Of a stretch of DNA of 64,000 nucleotides, positions 1-10,713 are shown one piece after another. This DNA is from Massilia litorea. GTDB lineage: Bacteria > Pseudomonadota > Gammaproteobacteria > Burkholderiales > Burkholderiaceae_D. How positions within the stretch are numbered: the stretch's first letter is position 1; every line of letters begins with the position of its first letter. The stretch is from the NCBI RefSeq assembly GCF_015101885.1, contig NZ_CP062941.1:868001-932000 (forward strand), read 5' to 3'. A program made the translations under genes and the position numbers. The notes under the pieces are model-generated. The model was not told the origin of the DNA, searched no databases, and saw nothing but the letters and a program-made list of their open reading frames with translations.

Positions 1-177
1 CGGCGTCAACTCGACCGTTACCTTGTCTCCCGGGAGAATGCGGATATAGTTCATCCGCATTTTACCCGAGATATGCCCCAGGACCACATGCCCGTTTTCC
101 AGCTTTACGCGAAATGTCGCATTTGGGAGATTCTCGAGAATCTCGCCTTGCATTTGGATGACGTCGTCTTTTGCCAT
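1..177 (-). CDS. infA: Translation initiation factor IF-1 (3' end outside window)
   Basis: The first 59 codons of IF-1 read from an ATG at 177-175; the normal 72-residue protein would end just beyond the window. The residues [13 protein letters not shown] and later [11 protein letters not shown] are the typical OB-fold S1-like sequence. IF-1 binds the 30S A site during initiation. It lies 19 bp downstream of secY on the same strand, the usual end of the spc operon in betaproteobacteria. Confidence 0.96.
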   Translation of the reverse strand, partial: MAKDDVIQMQGEILENLPNATFRVKLENGHVVLGHISGKMRMNYIRILPGDKVTVELTP

Positions 178-196
178 TCGGTCTCTACACTCCCGC

Positions 197-1531
197 TTAT
201 CGCGTCGGAATTCCGCCCTTGAAGTTCGCCTTCCGCAGCAGCGATTCATATTGCTGCGACATGACGTAGTTCTGCACTTGTGCCATGAAGTCCATCGTTA
301 CTACCACGATGATCAGGAGCGAGGTGCCGCCGAAATAGAAAGGAACTTTCGCAAACGACTGCAGGAACTCCGGCACCAGGCACACGACGGTGATGTAGAC
401 CGCACCAGCCAAAGTCAGGCGCATCAGGATCTTGTCGATGTAGCGGGCCGTCTGGTCACCTGGACGGATGCCAGGCACAAACGCACCGCTTTTCTTCAAG
501 TTGTCCGCCGTTTCCTTGCTGTTGAACACCAGCGCGGTATAGAAGAAGCAGAAAAACACGATTGCCACCGCATACAGCAACGCGTGGATCGGCGAACCGG
601 TACCGAGCGAAGCGGCGAGGTCTTTCAGGAACCCGATGAACGGGCCGCTGGAATCCTTGCCACGCGTGTACCAGTCGACGATCGTCGCCGGGAACAGGAT
701 GATCGACGACGCGAAGATCGGCGGGATCACGCCGGCCATGTTCAGCTTCAGGGGCAGGTGGCTGGTTTGGCCACCGTACACCTTGTTGCCGACCTGGCGC
801 TTGGCGTAATTCACGAGGATCTTGCGCTGACCACGTTCCACGAACACCACCGCATAGGTCACACCAATCACCAGGACGACAATGCCGATTGCGGCAATAC
901 TGTTGATCGAGCCATTCGACACCAGAGTGAACAAGCCACCCAATGCCGACGGCAGACCGGCTGCGATACCGGCGAAGATGATGATCGAAATGCCGTTACC
1001 GAGGCCACGTTCGGTGATCTGCTCGCCCAGCCACATGAGGAACATGGTGCCGGTAAGCAGGGTCACGACCGTGACGAAGCGGAAGCCCATGCCTGGATCG
1101 AGCACGAGACCCGGCTGGGCTTCGAGCGCGACGGCGATGCCGAACGCCTGGAACAAGGCCAGTGCCACCGTGAAGTAACGGGTGTACTGGGTGATCTTGC
1201 GGCGCCCTGCTTCGCCCTCTTTCTTCAGCGCTTCGAGCTGTGGCGAGACGATCGACCCCAGCTGCATGATGATCGAAGCCGAAATGTAGGGCATGATCCC
1301 GAGTGCGAACACGGTAAAGCGGGACAACGCGCCACCCGAGAACATGTTGAACATGCCCAGGATGCCGCCTTCGTTCTGCTTGAACAGCGACGCCAACGCA
1401 ATCGGGTCAATCCCGGGGACCGGGATGTGAGCACCGATGCGGTACACGACCAACGCGCCAAGCAAAAACCACAACCGACCCCAGGGGAAGCCGGCAGCGG
1501 CGCTTTTACCAAGTTGTGAATTAGTCGCCAA
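197..1531 (-). CDS. secY: Preprotein translocase subunit SecY
   Basis: Central channel subunit of the SecYEG inner-membrane translocon. The 444 residues match the usual length and show about ten hydrophobic segments. The N-terminal [13 protein letters not shown] and the plug region after it are diagnostic. The start is a TTG at 1531-1529, preceded by GGAG about 8 bases upstream; no better ATG exists in frame before the first membrane segment. It follows rplO in the spc operon and precedes infA, so it is co-transcribed with ribosomal proteins. A TTG start may keep SecY below ribosomal protein levels; that is inference. Confidence 0.97.
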   Translation of the reverse strand: MATNSQLGKSAAAGFPWGRLWFLLGALVVYRIGAHIPVPGIDPIALASLFKQNEGGILGMFNMFSGGALSRFTVFALGIMPYISASIIMQLGSIVSPQLEALKKEGEAGRRKITQYTRYFTVALALFQAFGIAVALEAQPGLVLDPGMGFRFVTVVTLLTGTMFLMWLGEQITERGLGNGISIIIFAGIAAGLPSALGGLFTLVSNGSINSIAAIGIVVLVIGVTYAVVFVERGQRKILVNYAKRQVGNKVYGGQTSHLPLKLNMAGVIPPIFASSIILFPATIVDWYTRGKDSSGPFIGFLKDLAASLGTGSPIHALLYAVAIVFFCFFYTALVFNSKETADNLKKSGAFVPGIRPGDQTARYIDKILMRLTLAGAVYITVVCLVPEFLQSFAKVPFYFGGTSLLIIVVVTMDFMAQVQNYVMSQQYESLLRKANFKGGIPTR

Positions 1532-1559
1532 TTTGTGCTCCGATCAGGCAGCGATCGCT

Positions 1560-1991
1560 TTAAGCGACCGAACCGCCAGCTGCTTCGATGGCCGCTTTCG
1601 CGCCCGCGGTCGCCTTCAGGCCCTTGAGGTTCACCGCTTTGGTGATCTCGCCCGACAGGATGACGCGCACGTCGCGTGCCACCACCGACAGGATGCCTGC
1701 TTGCTTGAGCACCAGGATGTCGACATCGCCGACGGCCAGGTTGTTCAGGTCCGACAGACGCACTTCAGCCTTGAACGTAGCGTTCAGCGACTTGAAGCCA
1801 CGCTTCGGCAGACGACGCTGCAGAGGCATCTGACCGCCTTCGAAGCCGACCTTGTGGAAGCCGCCCGAACGCGACTTCTGACCCTTGTGACCGCGACCGG
1901 CGGTCTTGCCCAGGCCGGAGCCGATACCGCGGCCGACGCGACGCTTGTAGTGCTTGGCGCCGTCAGCTGGTTGAATGGTATTCAATTCCAT
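1560..1991 (-). CDS. rplO: 50S ribosomal protein L15
   Basis: 143 residues beginning [12 protein letters not shown], with the glycine- and arginine-rich N-terminal tail ([22 protein letters not shown]) that threads into 23S rRNA, followed by the globular L15 domain. The start ATG is at 1991-1989. It lies 26 bp downstream of rpmD and 28 bp upstream of secY, the conserved spc order. Confidence 0.97.
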   Translation of the reverse strand: MELNTIQPADGAKHYKRRVGRGIGSGLGKTAGRGHKGQKSRSGGFHKVGFEGGQMPLQRRLPKRGFKSLNATFKAEVRLSDLNNLAVGDVDILVLKQAGILSVVARDVRVILSGEITKAVNLKGLKATAGAKAAIEAAGGSVA

Positions 1992-2017
1992 TGTTTTCTC
2001 CGTTCGTAAGCCGAGGC

Positions 2018-2197
2018 TTACGAAACAACTTTAACGAGGTACGAGACTTTGTTGATCATGCCACGCACGGATGGGGTGTCCTGCAACTCGGAAACCGAGT
2101 TGACGCGACGCAGACCCAGACCACGCACGGTAGCGCGGTGATCTTGACGGGTGCCGATCAGGCCCTTGACCAGTTGTACTTTGATGGTGTTTGCCAT
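2018..2197 (-). CDS. rpmD: 50S ribosomal protein L30
   Basis: A 59-60 residue protein starting [16 protein letters not shown], the standard short bacterial L30. The reading frame stays open for 14 more codons upstream to a non-ATG codon, but that stretch overlaps the end of rpsE and is not part of L30. ATG 2197-2195 was therefore chosen. It sits between rpsE (10 bp gap) and rplO. Confidence 0.96.
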   Translation of the reverse strand: MANTIKVQLVKGLIGTRQDHRATVRGLGLRRVNSVSELQDTPSVRGMINKVSYLVKVVS

Positions 2198-2207
2198 TGT
2201 CTTCACC

Positions 2208-2726
2208 TTAACCGATGATGTCTTCGACCGACTTGCCACGCTTGGCGGCGATGTCGGACGCGGTGCTCATCTTCGACAGGCCGTCGAGGGTAGCGCGCAC
2301 CAGGTTGTACGGGTTCGACGAGCCGGTCGACTTGGCGACCACGTCGGTCACGCCCATCACCTCGAAGATGGCGCGCATCGCGCCACCAGCGATGACGCCG
2401 GTACCAGGTTTCGCTGGCATCATCATGACGCGCGAGGCGCCGTGACGACCGGAGACGGTGTGGTGCAGGGTACCGTTCTTGAGGGGCACCTTGATCAGGT
2501 TGCGGCGGGCTTCTTCCATCGCTTTTTGCACGCCGACTGGAACTTCCTTCGACTTGCCTTTACCCATGCCGATGCGGCCATCGCCGTCACCGACAACGGT
2601 CAGCGCTGCAAAACCCATGATACGACCACCCTTGACCACTTTGGTCACGCGGTTGATCGCGATCATTTTTTCGCGCATGCCATCATCCGGCTTGTCGCTT
2701 GCCATTTTCGCTTGCATTTTTGCCAT
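2208..2726 (-). CDS. rpsE: 30S ribosomal protein S5
   Basis: 172 residues. The double-stranded RNA binding domain (around [20 protein letters not shown]) is followed by the S5 C-terminal domain with [14 protein letters not shown]5 contributes to decoding accuracy at the 30S shoulder, and no typical ram or spectinomycin-loop deletion is apparent. ATG 2726-2724 is preceded by AAGGAAG. It lies 12 bp from rplR. Confidence 0.97.
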   Translation of the reverse strand: MAKMQAKMASDKPDDGMREKMIAINRVTKVVKGGRIMGFAALTVVGDGDGRIGMGKGKSKEVPVGVQKAMEEARRNLIKVPLKNGTLHHTVSGRHGASRVMMMPAKPGTGVIAGGAMRAIFEVMGVTDVVAKSTGSSNPYNLVRATLDGLSKMSTASDIAAKRGKSVEDIIG

Positions 2727-2738
2727 GACGATTCTTCC

Positions 2739-3101
2739 TTAGAACTTCAGACCGGCTTCACGCGCGGCTTCTGCCAGCGCCTTCACACGGCCGTGGTAAC
2801 GGAAACCGGAGCGGTCAAATGCCACTTCGGTGATCCCTGCTTGCAGTGCTTTCTCTGCAACGCGCTTGCCAACCAGTGCCGCGGCAGCAGCGTTGCCGCC
2901 CTTGCCGCTCTGGCCTGCCAGTTCGGCGCGCACGTCTGCTTCCAGCGTCGAAGCCGAAACCAGGACCTTCGCATCCGGGCTGATCAGGTTCGCATAGATG
3001 TGCAGGTTGGTGCGGTGAACCGACAAACGGTTCACGCCCAGCTGCGCGATCTTGATGCGGGTTTGGCGTCCGCGACGCAGACGCGATTCTTTCTTGTCCA
3101 T
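2739..3101 (-). CDS. rplR: 50S ribosomal protein L18
   Basis: 120 residues, starting [15 protein letters not shown], with the basic N-terminus and the L18 fold ending VALA-type helix ([14 protein letters not shown]). L18 binds 5S rRNA together with L5 and L25. Spacing is 12 bp to rplF and 12 bp to rpsE. Confidence 0.97.
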   Translation of the reverse strand: MDKKESRLRRGRQTRIKIAQLGVNRLSVHRTNLHIYANLISPDAKVLVSASTLEADVRAELAGQSGKGGNAAAAALVGKRVAEKALQAGITEVAFDRSGFRYHGRVKALAEAAREAGLKF

Positions 3102-3113
3102 CGTCAGCTCCGA

Positions 3114-3647
3114 TTATTTCTTCTTGGTTTCTTTAAGCTTCACCACTTCGTCCGAATAACGGACACCCTTGCCTTTGTAAGGCTCAGGGGAGCGGTAAGC
3201 GCGCACTTCGGCAGCAACCTGGCCAACCTTTTGACGATCGATACCCTTGATCAGGATTTCGGTCGGGGTCGGGGTCACGGCAGTGATACCTTCCGGCATC
3301 GCGTGCAGCACCGGGTGCGAGAAGCCCAGGGACAGGTTCAGGGCGTTGCCCTGCACTGCTGCCTTGTAGCCCACGCCGACCAGGTTCAGCTTCTTCTCGA
3401 AGCCCTTGGTCACGCCGGTCACCATGTTGTTGACCAGGGCACGCAGGGTACCGGACATGGCGTTCGATTCACGGGAATCGTCCACCACGTCGAAGGTCAG
3501 CGTGCCGTTGTTGTTTTCCACCTTGACCATGCCGTTCAACGGCTGGGTCAGGCTGCCCAGTGGGCCTTTGACCGTGATCGCTGCTGCAGTGATCGCCACT
3601 TCGGCGCCTGCTGGGACAGCGATTGGCATCTTAGCTACTCGAGACAT
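3114..3647 (-). CDS. rplF: 50S ribosomal protein L6
   Basis: 177 residues, [14 protein letters not shown] at the N-terminus. It has two tandem L6 folds and the conserved C-terminal motif [14 protein letters not shown]. It sits near the GTPase-associated region of the 50S subunit. The gene lies 10 bp downstream of rpsH and 12 bp upstream of rplR. Confidence 0.97.
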   Translation of the reverse strand: MSRVAKMPIAVPAGAEVAITAAAITVKGPLGSLTQPLNGMVKVENNNGTLTFDVVDDSRESNAMSGTLRALVNNMVTGVTKGFEKKLNLVGVGYKAAVQGNALNLSLGFSHPVLHAMPEGITAVTPTPTEILIKGIDRQKVGQVAAEVRAYRSPEPYKGKGVRYSDEVVKLKETKKK

Positions 3648-3657
3648 CGTCTACTCC

Positions 3658-4053
3658 TTAAGCTACGTAGCAGATAACTTCGCCGCCGACGCCATTGGCG
3701 CGGGCTTTGCGGTCAGTCATCACGCCTTGCGGGGTCGAGACAATCGCCACGCCCAGGCCGTTCATCACGGTTGGGATCTCGTCTTTGCCTTTGTAGACAC
3801 GCAGGCCAGGACGGGACACGCGCTCGATGCGCTCGATAACCGGACGGCCGGTGTAATACTTCAAACCGATTTTCAGTTCCGACTTGCCACCTTCGGTGGA
3901 CACGGCGAAATCTTCAATGTAACCCTCGTCCTTCAGGACGTTGGCAATGGCAACCTTGACTTTCGACGACGGCATTGCGACCGTGGTCTTTTGAACAGTT
4001 TGTGCGTTGCGAATGCGGGTCAGCATATCGGCGATAGGATCGCTCATACTCAT
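3658..4053 (-). CDS. rpsH: 30S ribosomal protein S8
   Basis: 131 residues beginning [18 protein letters not shown], a beta-proteobacterial form with two possible ATG starts two codons apart (4053 and 4047). The C-terminal [26 protein letters not shown] is the S8 signature. In E. coli S8 is the translational repressor of the spc operon through a site near the start of rplE; whether that site exists here cannot be judged without folding. Confidence 0.97.
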   Translation of the reverse strand: MSMSDPIADMLTRIRNAQTVQKTTVAMPSSKVKVAIANVLKDEGYIEDFAVSTEGGKSELKIGLKYYTGRPVIERIERVSRPGLRVYKGKDEIPTVMNGLGVAIVSTPQGVMTDRKARANGVGGEVICYVA

Positions 4054-4067
4054 TGCTTATTCTCCTA

Positions 4068-4373
4068 TTACCAGCTGGCTTTAGTCATACCCGGGATTTC
4101 GCCTTTCATGGCGAATTCGCGGAGTTTGGTACGGGCAAGGCCGAATTTACGGAACGTGCCACGTGGACGGCCGGTGATCGCGCAGCGGTTACGCTGGCGG
4201 GTCGGGGCCGAATTACGCGGCAGGGCCTGCAGTTTCAGGCGCGCTTCGTAACGCTCTTCTTCGGTCTTCGACTGGTCGTCGATGATTGCTTTCAGAGCTG
4301 CACGCTTTGCGGCGAATTTCTCCACCAGGTCTGCACGCTTCTGTTCGCGGTTAATCAGTGCAAGTTTTGCCAT
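4068..4373 (-). CDS. rpsN: 30S ribosomal protein S14 (zinc-independent form)
   Basis: 101 residues, the long C-minus form lacking the CxxC zinc ribbon found in short S14 paralogues. The conserved [19 protein letters not shown] segment is present. It is encoded 4 bp downstream of rplE and 14 bp upstream of rpsH. Confidence 0.97.
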   Translation of the reverse strand: MAKLALINREQKRADLVEKFAAKRAALKAIIDDQSKTEEERYEARLKLQALPRNSAPTRQRNRCAITGRPRGTFRKFGLARTKLREFAMKGEIPGMTKASW

Positions 4374-4377
4374 GCTC

Positions 4378-4917
4378 TTAGTTCCTGAACGGGAATTTGA
4401 AGGCGGCGAGCAGCGCTTTGGCTTCGTCGTCGGTCTTAGCGGTCGTGGTGATCGAGATGTTCATGCCACGCAGCGCGTCGATCTTGTCGTAATCGATTTC
4501 AGGGAAGATGATCTGTTCCTTGACACCGATGTTGTAGTTACCACGACCATCGAACGATTTGCCGTTCACGCCACGGAAGTCACGCACGCGCGGCAGGGCC
4601 ACGGTGATGAAACGGTCCAGGAACTCGTACATACGGGCGCCGCGCAGGGTCACCATCGTACCGATCGGGTAGCCTTCGCGGATCTTGAAACCGGCGATTG
4701 CCTTGCGCGACTTGGTGGTCACTGGCTTCTGGCCGGCGATCTTGGTCAGGTCGCCCACAGCGTGCTCGAGCACTTTCTTGTCGGCGATCGCTTCACCAAC
4801 ACCCATGTTCAGGGTGATCTTGGTCAGGCGCGGCACTTCCATCACGGACTTGTAGCCGAATTTCTCGGTCAGGTCAGCGACGACTTTGTCTTTGTAGAAT
4901 TGTTGGAGACGGGCCAT
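4378..4917 (-). CDS. rplE: 50S ribosomal protein L5
   Basis: 179 residues beginning [16 protein letters not shown], with the L5 motif [14 protein letters not shown] and the C-terminal [20 protein letters not shown]. It binds 5S rRNA and contacts the P-site tRNA. The spacing is 4 bp on both sides (rplX and rpsN), consistent with translational coupling. Confidence 0.97.
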   Translation of the reverse strand: MARLQQFYKDKVVADLTEKFGYKSVMEVPRLTKITLNMGVGEAIADKKVLEHAVGDLTKIAGQKPVTTKSRKAIAGFKIREGYPIGTMVTLRGARMYEFLDRFITVALPRVRDFRGVNGKSFDGRGNYNIGVKEQIIFPEIDYDKIDALRGMNISITTTAKTDDEAKALLAAFKFPFRN

Positions 4918-4921
4918 GTTC

Positions 4922-5236
4922 TTACACCTTCACTTCTTCGCCGGACGACTTGTAGACGCGGACTTTCTTGCCGTCCTGGTCTTTGAAGCCTACGCGGTCT
5001 GCCTTGCCGGTCGCGGCGTTGAACAGCGCGACGTTGGAGACGTGAATCGGCATCGTCTTGTCGACGATACCACCTTGGACGCCGGTCATCGGGTTTGGCT
5101 TGACGGCCTTCTTGGCAACGTTCACGCCTTCGACGATCACGTGCTCGGCGTCGACGCGACGCGAAACCACGCCACGCTTGCCCTTGTCTTTACCGGCCAA
5201 AACGATGACTTCGTCGTTTTTACGAATCTTATCCAT
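4922..5236 (-). CDS. rplX: 50S ribosomal protein L24
   Basis: 104 residues with an N-terminal KOW motif ([18 protein letters not shown]) at about residues 7-24. L24 is an early assembly initiator near the polypeptide exit tunnel. It lies 9 bp downstream of rplN. Confidence 0.97.
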   Translation of the reverse strand: MDKIRKNDEVIVLAGKDKGKRGVVSRRVDAEHVIVEGVNVAKKAVKPNPMTGVQGGIVDKTMPIHVSNVALFNAATGKADRVGFKDQDGKKVRVYKSSGEEVKV

Positions 5237-5245
5237 TACGACTCC

Positions 5246-5614
5246 TTACAGTACTTCAGGTGCCAGGGACACGATCTTCATGAACTTTTCAGTGCGCAGT
5301 TCGCGGGTCACTGGTCCGAAGATACGGGTGCCGATCGGTTCCAGCTTGGCGTTGAGCAGCACTGCGGCATTGCCGTCGAACTTCACCAGGGAGCCGTCTT
5401 GGCGGCGCACACCTTTAGCGGTACGCACAACCACAGCGTTATAAATTTCACCTTTTTTGACACGGCCACGTGGCGCAGCAACCTTGACGGTTACCTTGAT
5501 GATGTCGCCAATGCTCGCATAACGGCGCTTGGAGCCGCCCAACACCTTGATGCACAAAACTTCTTTTGCACCGGTGTTGTCGGCTACTTCGAGCCGGCTT
5601 TCAGTTTGAATCAT
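5246..5614 (-). CDS. rplN: 50S ribosomal protein L14
   Basis: 122 residues, the invariant length for L14, beginning [18 protein letters not shown]. It is the first gene of the spc half of the block. A 234 bp non-coding gap separates it from rpsQ, matching the position where E. coli starts a separate spc operon. Confidence 0.97.
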   Translation of the reverse strand: MIQTESRLEVADNTGAKEVLCIKVLGGSKRRYASIGDIIKVTVKVAAPRGRVKKGEIYNAVVVRTAKGVRRQDGSLVKFDGNAAVLLNAKLEPIGTRIFGPVTRELRTEKFMKIVSLAPEVL

Positions 5615-5848
5615 AGTATTTTCTTTCCCAACTTAAGCCGAAGAAATCCCACGGAAAACCGTAGGCCTGCGGTCAGTCTTGGTCCCGCCGTACCGCCCCT
5701 GCTGGAGCACTACGATTGGGTGATTGGACTTTCCAATTGCTTCGAACAGGCCGCAGTTACCGAGGGGGACAAACTGCGGCAACACATGAACGAAGCCCGC
5801 TAGTATCTCAGATACCAGCGGGCCACGCAAGACAAATTTTGCTAGTAC
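5615..5848 (-). promoter_or_regulatory. S17-L14 intergenic leader with two hairpins
   Basis: This 234 bp gap splits the S10 and spc halves. On the transcribed strand it holds first a 14 bp inverted repeat (5795-5823) whose only irregularity is a G-U pair. Next comes a perfect 9 bp stem (5750-5758 with 5772-5780) around a C-rich loop. No run of U follows either stem, so they look more like an attenuator, processing site or protein-binding leader than a plain terminator. A convincing -35/-10 pair for a separate spc promoter was not found by eye. An open frame at 5633-5830 has no recognisable product and is not called as a gene. Confidence 0.5.
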
Positions 5849-6121
5849 TTACAGTACCTGTGCGACCTGCACAACACGGGTCACAGTCCAAGCTTTCGTC
5901 TTCGAGATCGGACGACCTTCCGCGATCTCGACCGTGTCACCGGTCTTGGCCTGGTTGGTTTCGTCGTGTGCGTGATACTTGTTCGAACGCACGATGATCT
6001 TGCCGTACAGCGGGTGCTTGACGTGACGTTCGATCAGTACGGTTACCGTCTTGTCCATTTTGTCGGACACGACTTTGCCGACCAGCGTACGCTTCAGCGC
6101 CGTTTTAGTGGTGTCGTTCAT
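5849..6121 (-). CDS. rpsQ: 30S ribosomal protein S17
   Basis: 90 residues with the S17 OB-fold signature [19 protein letters not shown] and later the GDTVEI motif. It binds 16S rRNA early in assembly. Its ATG overlaps the rpmC stop by 4 bp. It is the last gene of the S10 half before the intergenic leader. Confidence 0.97.
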   Translation of the reverse strand: MNDTTKTALKRTLVGKVVSDKMDKTVTVLIERHVKHPLYGKIIVRSNKYHAHDETNQAKTGDTVEIAEGRPISKTKAWTVTRVVQVAQVL

Positions 6122-6309
6122 TTGGCTTCCTTCTGGTTCATCACAGTCTTCACACGCGCGATGTCGCGACGTACTTTCTTGAGCTGCGCGGTGTTGCCCA
6201 GCTGCTGGGTAGCGATTTGCATGCGCAGGCCAAACTGGGCCTTCAGCAGCTCACTCAGCTCCTTTTGCAGCGCTTCCTGGTCCTTGCCGCGGAGTTCCGA
6301 TGCTTTCAT
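6118..6309 (-). CDS. rpmC: 50S ribosomal protein L29
   Basis: 63 residues starting [15 protein letters not shown], at the edge of the polypeptide exit tunnel. The frame is open two codons further upstream from a TTG. The ATG at 6309-6307 is preferred because an AGGAG lies 6 bases upstream of it, at 6320-6316. The gene overlaps rpsQ by 4 bp. Confidence 0.96.
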   Translation of the reverse strand: MKASELRGKDQEALQKELSELLKAQFGLRMQIATQQLGNTAQLKKVRRDIARVKTVMNQKEAK

Positions 6310-6321
6310 ATTCAACTCCTG

Positions 6322-6741
6322 TTATTGGCCGACCTGGCGCACGACGAACGTGGTAGCCAGTGGCAGTTTGGCAGCGGCCAGGCGGAATGCTTCGCGCGCC
6401 AGTGTTTCGTCGACGCCGTCCATCTCATACAGGACTTTGCCTGGCTGGATTTCTGCGACGTAGTATTCCGGATTACCTTTACCGTTACCCATACGGACTT
6501 CGGCCGGCTTGTTCGAAATCGGCTTGTCCGGGAAGATACGGATCCAGATACGACCGCCACGCTTGATGTGACGGGTCATGGCGCGACGTGCAGCTTCGAT
6601 CTGGCGTGCAGTGATACGGCCGCGGGCAACTGCCTTCAGACCGAATTCACCGAACGAGACCGCGGTGCCGCGGGTGTGCGAAATGCCGGTGTTACGGCCT
6701 TTCTGCTCTTTACGATACTTCCTGCGCGATGGTTGCAGCAT
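6322..6741 (-). CDS. rplP: 50S ribosomal protein L16
   Basis: 139 residues, starting [19 protein letters not shown], with the conserved [21 protein letters not shown] region. L16 helps position the A-site tRNA acceptor end. It begins 2 bp after the rpsC stop. Confidence 0.97.
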   Translation of the reverse strand: MLQPSRRKYRKEQKGRNTGISHTRGTAVSFGEFGLKAVARGRITARQIEAARRAMTRHIKRGGRIWIRIFPDKPISNKPAEVRMGNGKGNPEYYVAEIQPGKVLYEMDGVDETLAREAFRLAAAKLPLATTFVVRQVGQ

Positions 6742-6743
6742 GC

Positions 6744-7574
6744 TTATTCTCCTGCTTTCTCAGCTGGTGCAGCAGCGGCCGGGGTCGCCAGCTTGACGGC
6801 TGGACGCGCACGCACGGTTGGTGCTGCAGTGCCTGGACGGGCACCGCCGGCTGGACGTGGGCCGCGCGATGGCTTGCCATCGTCACGACGTGGGCCGCGT
6901 GGCTTCTTCTCGTCCGGCGGGGTGTCGATGACTGGGGCTTCGCCGGTGACCGAACGGTCGCCCTTGTAGACCCAGACCTTGACGCCGATGATGCCGTACG
7001 TGGTCGATGCTTCGCTGGTGCCGTAGTCGATATCGGCGCGCAGGGTGTGCAGAGGCACACGGCCTTCGCGGTACCATTCGGTACGTGCGATTTCGATGCC
7101 GTTCAGACGGCCCGACGACATGATCTTGATGCCGACGGCACCCAGACGCATGGCGTTTTGCATGGCGCGCTTCATCGCGCGGCGGAACATGATGCGCTTC
7201 TCGAGCTGCTGCGAGATCGAATCGGCGATCAGCTGCGAGTCGATTTCCGGCTTGCGGATCTCTTCGATATTGACGTGCACGGGCACGCCCATGATCTTCG
7301 TCAGCGACGACTTCAGCACTTCGATGTCTTCGCCTTTTTTACCGATCACGACACCTGGACGCGACGAGTAGATGGTGAAGCGCGCGTTCTTGGCTGGACG
7401 CTCGATGACGATGCGGCCGACCGAAGCGTTCTTCAGCTTCTTCTTCAGGAAGGCGCGGGCCTTCAGGTCTTCGTTGAGCATCTCAGCGAAGTTGCCGTTG
7501 CCGGCGTACCAGCGCGACGCCCAGTTACGGGTGACGGACAGGCGGAAGCCTGTTGGGTGAATCTTCTGTCCCAT
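6744..7574 (-). CDS. rpsC: 30S ribosomal protein S3 with long basic tail
   Basis: 276 residues against about 233 in E. coli. The core has the KH domain ([15 protein letters not shown]) and the S3 C-terminal domain ending near [10 protein letters not shown]. After about residue 215 there is a low-complexity tail rich in Pro, Arg, Ala and Gly. Such tails are seen in other betaproteobacterial S3 proteins, as far as I recall. S3 lies at the mRNA entry channel and contributes to helicase activity. Spacing is 11 bp from rplV and 2 bp to rplP. Confidence 0.97.
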   Translation of the reverse strand: MGQKIHPTGFRLSVTRNWASRWYAGNGNFAEMLNEDLKARAFLKKKLKNASVGRIVIERPAKNARFTIYSSRPGVVIGKKGEDIEVLKSSLTKIMGVPVHVNIEEIRKPEIDSQLIADSISQQLEKRIMFRRAMKRAMQNAMRLGAVGIKIMSSGRLNGIEIARTEWYREGRVPLHTLRADIDYGTSEASTTYGIIGVKVWVYKGDRSVTGEAPVIDTPPDEKKPRGPRRDDGKPSRGPRPAGGARPGTAAPTVRARPAVKLATPAAAAPAEKAGE

Positions 7575-7585
7575 CGTGTGACTCC

Positions 7586-7915
7586 TTAGTTACCGACAGT
7601 CACGTAGATGTGACAGGATTGTTTAGAAATGCGATCGCCGCGGCCTTTGGCACGTGCCGTAAAGCGCTTCAGGATCGGGCCTTTTTCAACGTAGATCTCG
7701 ACGACTTTCAGCTCGTCGATATCGGCGCCATCATTGTGCTCTGCATTGGCGATAGCCGATTCCAGAACCTTCTTGATGATGGTGGCACCTTTCTTCGGGC
7801 TGAATTGCAGAATGTTGAGTGCTGCGTCAACTTTCTTGCCGCGGATCAGGTCAGCAACGAGGCGACCTTTCTGATCCGACAGGCGCACGCCTTTGAGGAT
7901 AGCTTTAGTTTCCAT
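7586..7915 (-). CDS. rplV: 50S ribosomal protein L22
   Basis: 109 residues, [27 protein letters not shown], with the tunnel-lining hairpin tip ([13 protein letters not shown]) near the C-terminus and no macrolide-resistance-type insertion visible. The ATG overlaps the rpsS TAA by one base (TAATG), so the pair is translationally coupled. Confidence 0.97.
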   Translation of the reverse strand: METKAILKGVRLSDQKGRLVADLIRGKKVDAALNILQFSPKKGATIIKKVLESAIANAEHNDGADIDELKVVEIYVEKGPILKRFTARAKGRGDRISKQSCHIYVTVGN

Positions 7916-8190
7916 TATTTTTTCGCCTTCTTGTCAGCGGCGTGGCCCTTGAACGTACGGGTCAGCGCGAATTCGCCGAGCTTGTGGCCAACCATGTTCT
8001 CGGAGACGTACACCGGCACGTGCAGCTTGCCGTTGTGAACTGCGATCGTCAGACCGATGAAGTCAGGCGTGATCGTCGAGCGGCGCGACCAGGTTTTGAC
8101 TGGCTTTTTGTCTTTGTTCGCTTGCGCGGCTTCGACTTTTTTCACCAGGTGGGCGTCAACGAACGGCCCTTTTTTCAATGAACGAGTCAT
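7915..8190 (-). CDS. rpsS: 30S ribosomal protein S19
   Basis: 91 residues with [19 protein letters not shown] and the family core [21 protein letters not shown]. It forms a complex with S13 at the 30S head. The gene is 10 bp from rplB and overlaps rplV by one base. Confidence 0.97.
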   Translation of the reverse strand: MTRSLKKGPFVDAHLVKKVEAAQANKDKKPVKTWSRRSTITPDFIGLTIAVHNGKLHVPVYVSENMVGHKLGEFALTRTFKGHAADKKAKK

Positions 8191-8200
8191 GTGTTATCCC

Positions 8201-9028
8201 TTATTTCTTGCCGCGGCGCGAAACGATCATCGAAGAAGTACGCTTGTTCGAACGCGTCTTCTTGCCCTTCGTCTGTTGGCCCCAAGGCGACACTGGATGG
8301 CGACCAGCTGCGGTTTTACCTTCACCACCACCGTGCGGGTGATCGACCGGGTTCATGACCACACCGCGAACGGTAGGACGAACACCGCGCCAGCGCATCG
8401 CACCAGCTTTACCGATCTTGCGCAGGCTGTGCTCGGCATTGCCGACTTCGCCAACGGTAGCGCGGCACTCGATGTGCACGCGACGAACTTCACCCGAGCG
8501 CAGGCGGACCTGGGCGTAGGTGCCTTCGCGGGCCATCAGCACGACGGCGGCGCCGGCGGTACGGGCCATCTGGGCACCCTTACCTGGCAGCATTTCGACG
8601 CAGTGCATCACGGTACCGACCGGGATGTTACGGATTGGCAGGCAGTTACCCGACTTGATCGGCGCTTCCGAGCCGTTCATGACGCTGTCGCCGACAGCCA
8701 TGCCTTTGGTGGCGATGATGTACTGACGCTCGCCGTCCGCGTAGCACAGCAGTGCGATGTGCGCGGTACGGTTCGGGTCGTATTCAATACGCTCGACCTT
8801 GGCAGGAATGCCGTCCTTCTGGCGCTTGAAGTCGACCAGACGGTAGTGGTGCTTGTGGCCACCGCCGATGTGACGGGTGGTGATGTGACCGTTGTTGTTA
8901 CGGCCAGCAGTCTTCGATTTCTTCTCAACCAGTGCTGCGAACGGACGGCCCTTGTACAGGCCTTCGGTCACAACTTTCACCATGCCGCGGCGGCCTGGGG
9001 AGGTTGGCTTCATCTTAACGAGTGCCAT
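8201..9028 (-). CDS. rplB: 50S ribosomal protein L2
   Basis: 275 residues with both RNA-binding domains and the catalytic-centre-proximal motif [12 protein letters not shown] containing the conserved His. Required for peptidyl transferase assembly. The ATG overlaps the rplW stop by one base. Confidence 0.97.
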   Translation of the reverse strand: MALVKMKPTSPGRRGMVKVVTEGLYKGRPFAALVEKKSKTAGRNNNGHITTRHIGGGHKHHYRLVDFKRQKDGIPAKVERIEYDPNRTAHIALLCYADGERQYIIATKGMAVGDSVMNGSEAPIKSGNCLPIRNIPVGTVMHCVEMLPGKGAQMARTAGAAVVLMAREGTYAQVRLRSGEVRRVHIECRATVGEVGNAEHSLRKIGKAGAMRWRGVRPTVRGVVMNPVDHPHGGGEGKTAAGRHPVSPWGQQTKGKKTRSNKRTSSMIVSRRGKK

Positions 9029-9345
9029 TATTTAGCCTCCTCGACAAAATTGATTTCCTGGCCTGGCTTCAGGCACACGAAAGCACGCTTGGTGTGGTTG
9101 CGACGACCGTTGAAACGGCCCGAACGCTTCTGTTTGCCTTCGCGGTTCACGGTTTGCACCGATTCCACTTCGACCTTGAACAGCAGCTCGACGGCAGCCT
9201 TGATTTCCGGCTTGGTCGCGTCAGGCAGGACCTTGAACACGATCTGCTCGTTCTTTTCCGCGACGAAGGTAGCCTTTTCGGAGATGACCGGAGCCATCAG
9301 CACCTTCATCAGGCGCTCTTCGCTAAATTTGATTGCGGTGCTCAT
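9028..9345 (-). CDS. rplW: 50S ribosomal protein L23
   Basis: 105 residues with [20 protein letters not shown] and the extended loop containing [14 protein letters not shown]. It is the docking point for trigger factor and SRP at the tunnel exit. It overlaps rplD by 4 bp and rplB by 1 bp. Confidence 0.97.
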   Translation of the reverse strand: MSTAIKFSEERLMKVLMAPVISEKATFVAEKNEQIVFKVLPDATKPEIKAAVELLFKVEVESVQTVNREGKQKRSGRFNGRRNHTKRAFVCLKPGQEINFVEEAK

Positions 9346-9962
9346 GCGTACATCTCCTCGATCTTGGCCAGTGCAGCTTTGGTGACCAGGACTTTCTTGT
9401 AGAACACCAGCGACATCGGGTCAGCTGCTTTTGGCTCGACAACCAGCACGTTCGGCAGGTTACGCGATGCCAGCAACAGGTTTTCTTCGATGGTGTCGGT
9501 GATCACCAGGACCGATTCCAGGCCCATGCTCTGCAGCTTTTGCGACAGCAGCTTGGTCTTCGGAGCTTCGATCGACAGGTTTTCGACAACGCTCAGACGG
9601 CCTTCGCGGGCCAGCTGCGAGAAGATCGAGCAGATACCTGCGCGGAACATCTTCTTGTTGACCTTGTGCGTGAAGTTCTCGTCAGGCGAGTTCGGGAAGA
9701 TGCGACCACCGCCGCGCCACAGTGGCGACGACGACATACCAGCACGAGCGCGGCCGGTACCTTTTTGGCGCCATGGCTTCTTCGTGGTGTGGCTGACTTC
9801 TTCACGGTCTTTCTGCTTGCGGTTACCGCTACGTGCGTTAGCAGCGTAAGCAACCACGACCTGGTGAATCAGGGCTTCGTTGTATTCGCGACCGAAGACT
9901 TCGTCGGTAGCGGCAACAGCGGCGCCGGCTTGACCTTGCTCATTCAGGAGCTGAAGTTCCAT
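9342..9962 (-). CDS. rplD: 50S ribosomal protein L4
   Basis: 206 residues, with the long tunnel loop carrying [15 protein letters not shown]. In E. coli L4 represses its own operon through the S10 leader upstream of rpsJ. Here rpsJ is about 9.5 kb away, so such feedback would need a target in the short leader upstream of rplC instead. The stop of rplC is 2 bp upstream. Confidence 0.97.
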   Translation of the reverse strand: MELQLLNEQGQAGAAVAATDEVFGREYNEALIHQVVVAYAANARSGNRKQKDREEVSHTTKKPWRQKGTGRARAGMSSSPLWRGGGRIFPNSPDENFTHKVNKKMFRAGICSIFSQLAREGRLSVVENLSIEAPKTKLLSQKLQSMGLESVLVITDTIEENLLLASRNLPNVLVVEPKAADPMSLVFYKKVLVTKAALAKIEEMYA

Positions 9963-9964
9963 AA

Positions 9965-10621
9965 TTAAGCTCCTTTCTGTGCTTTGGTTTTGACGGCTGG
10001 CTTGACGATCACTTGACCGTTTTTCGCGCCAGGAACTGCACCCTTGACCAGCAGCAGTTGACGCTCAGCGTCGATGCGGGCGATTTCCAGGTTCTGGGTG
10101 GTGACGGTGACGTCGCCCATGTGACCGGTCATGCGCTTGCCTGGGAACACGCGGCCTGGATCCTGCGCCATACCGATGGAGCCAGGAACATTGTGCGAAC
10201 GCGAGTTACCGTGGGTCTGACGACCCGATGCGAAGTTGTGACGCTTGATGGTACCGGCGTAGCCTTTACCGATCGAGGTGCCTTGCACGTCGATCTTCTG
10301 GCCCACTTCGAACAGCGAGACATTGACTGCGTCGCCAGTTTTCAGTTCGGCTGCCTTGGCAGCGTCAACGCGGAATTCGCGCAGCATGGTGCCAGCTTCG
10401 ACGCCTGCTTTTGCGTGGTGACCCGCAACAGCCTTGGTCACGCGGGAAGCGCGACGTTGACCGAATGCGACCTGGACTGCAGCATAGCCGTCAGTTTCAG
10501 GAGTTTTGATTTGTGCGACACGGTTGTTCGACACGTCGAGCACGGTAACTGGGATCGAGTCCCCGTCATCCGTGAAGATGCGCATCATGCCAACCTTGCG
10601 ACCGAGAAGGCCCAAGCTCAT
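9965..10621 (-). CDS. rplC: 50S ribosomal protein L3
   Basis: 218 residues, starting [20 protein letters not shown]. It has the central extension near the peptidyl transferase centre ([21 protein letters not shown]) that carries the methylated Gln in many proteobacteria. It is the first gene of its transcription unit here because rpsJ is absent upstream; a promoter sits about 90 bp upstream of the ATG. Confidence 0.97.
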   Translation of the reverse strand: MSLGLLGRKVGMMRIFTDDGDSIPVTVLDVSNNRVAQIKTPETDGYAAVQVAFGQRRASRVTKAVAGHHAKAGVEAGTMLREFRVDAAKAAELKTGDAVNVSLFEVGQKIDVQGTSIGKGYAGTIKRHNFASGRQTHGNSRSHNVPGSIGMAQDPGRVFPGKRMTGHMGDVTVTTQNLEIARIDAERQLLLVKGAVPGAKNGQVIVKPAVKTKAQKGA

Positions 10622-10713
10622 TTTTTCTCCATTCCCACCTACGATTGGGCGGGGGTAGTTGAACTACTAAAAACGTACAGACTCAAAACGACGAGTCCAT
10701 ACCGAAGCCGGCT

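Noticed and set aside
158..1519. A 453-codon open frame opposite secY
   Set aside because: It is antisense to a well-supported gene and rich in His, Arg and Asp, as expected from a reversed high-GC gene.
5633..5830. A 65-codon open frame in the S17-L14 gap
   Set aside because: The translated sequence has no recognisable family, and the region is better explained by RNA stems.
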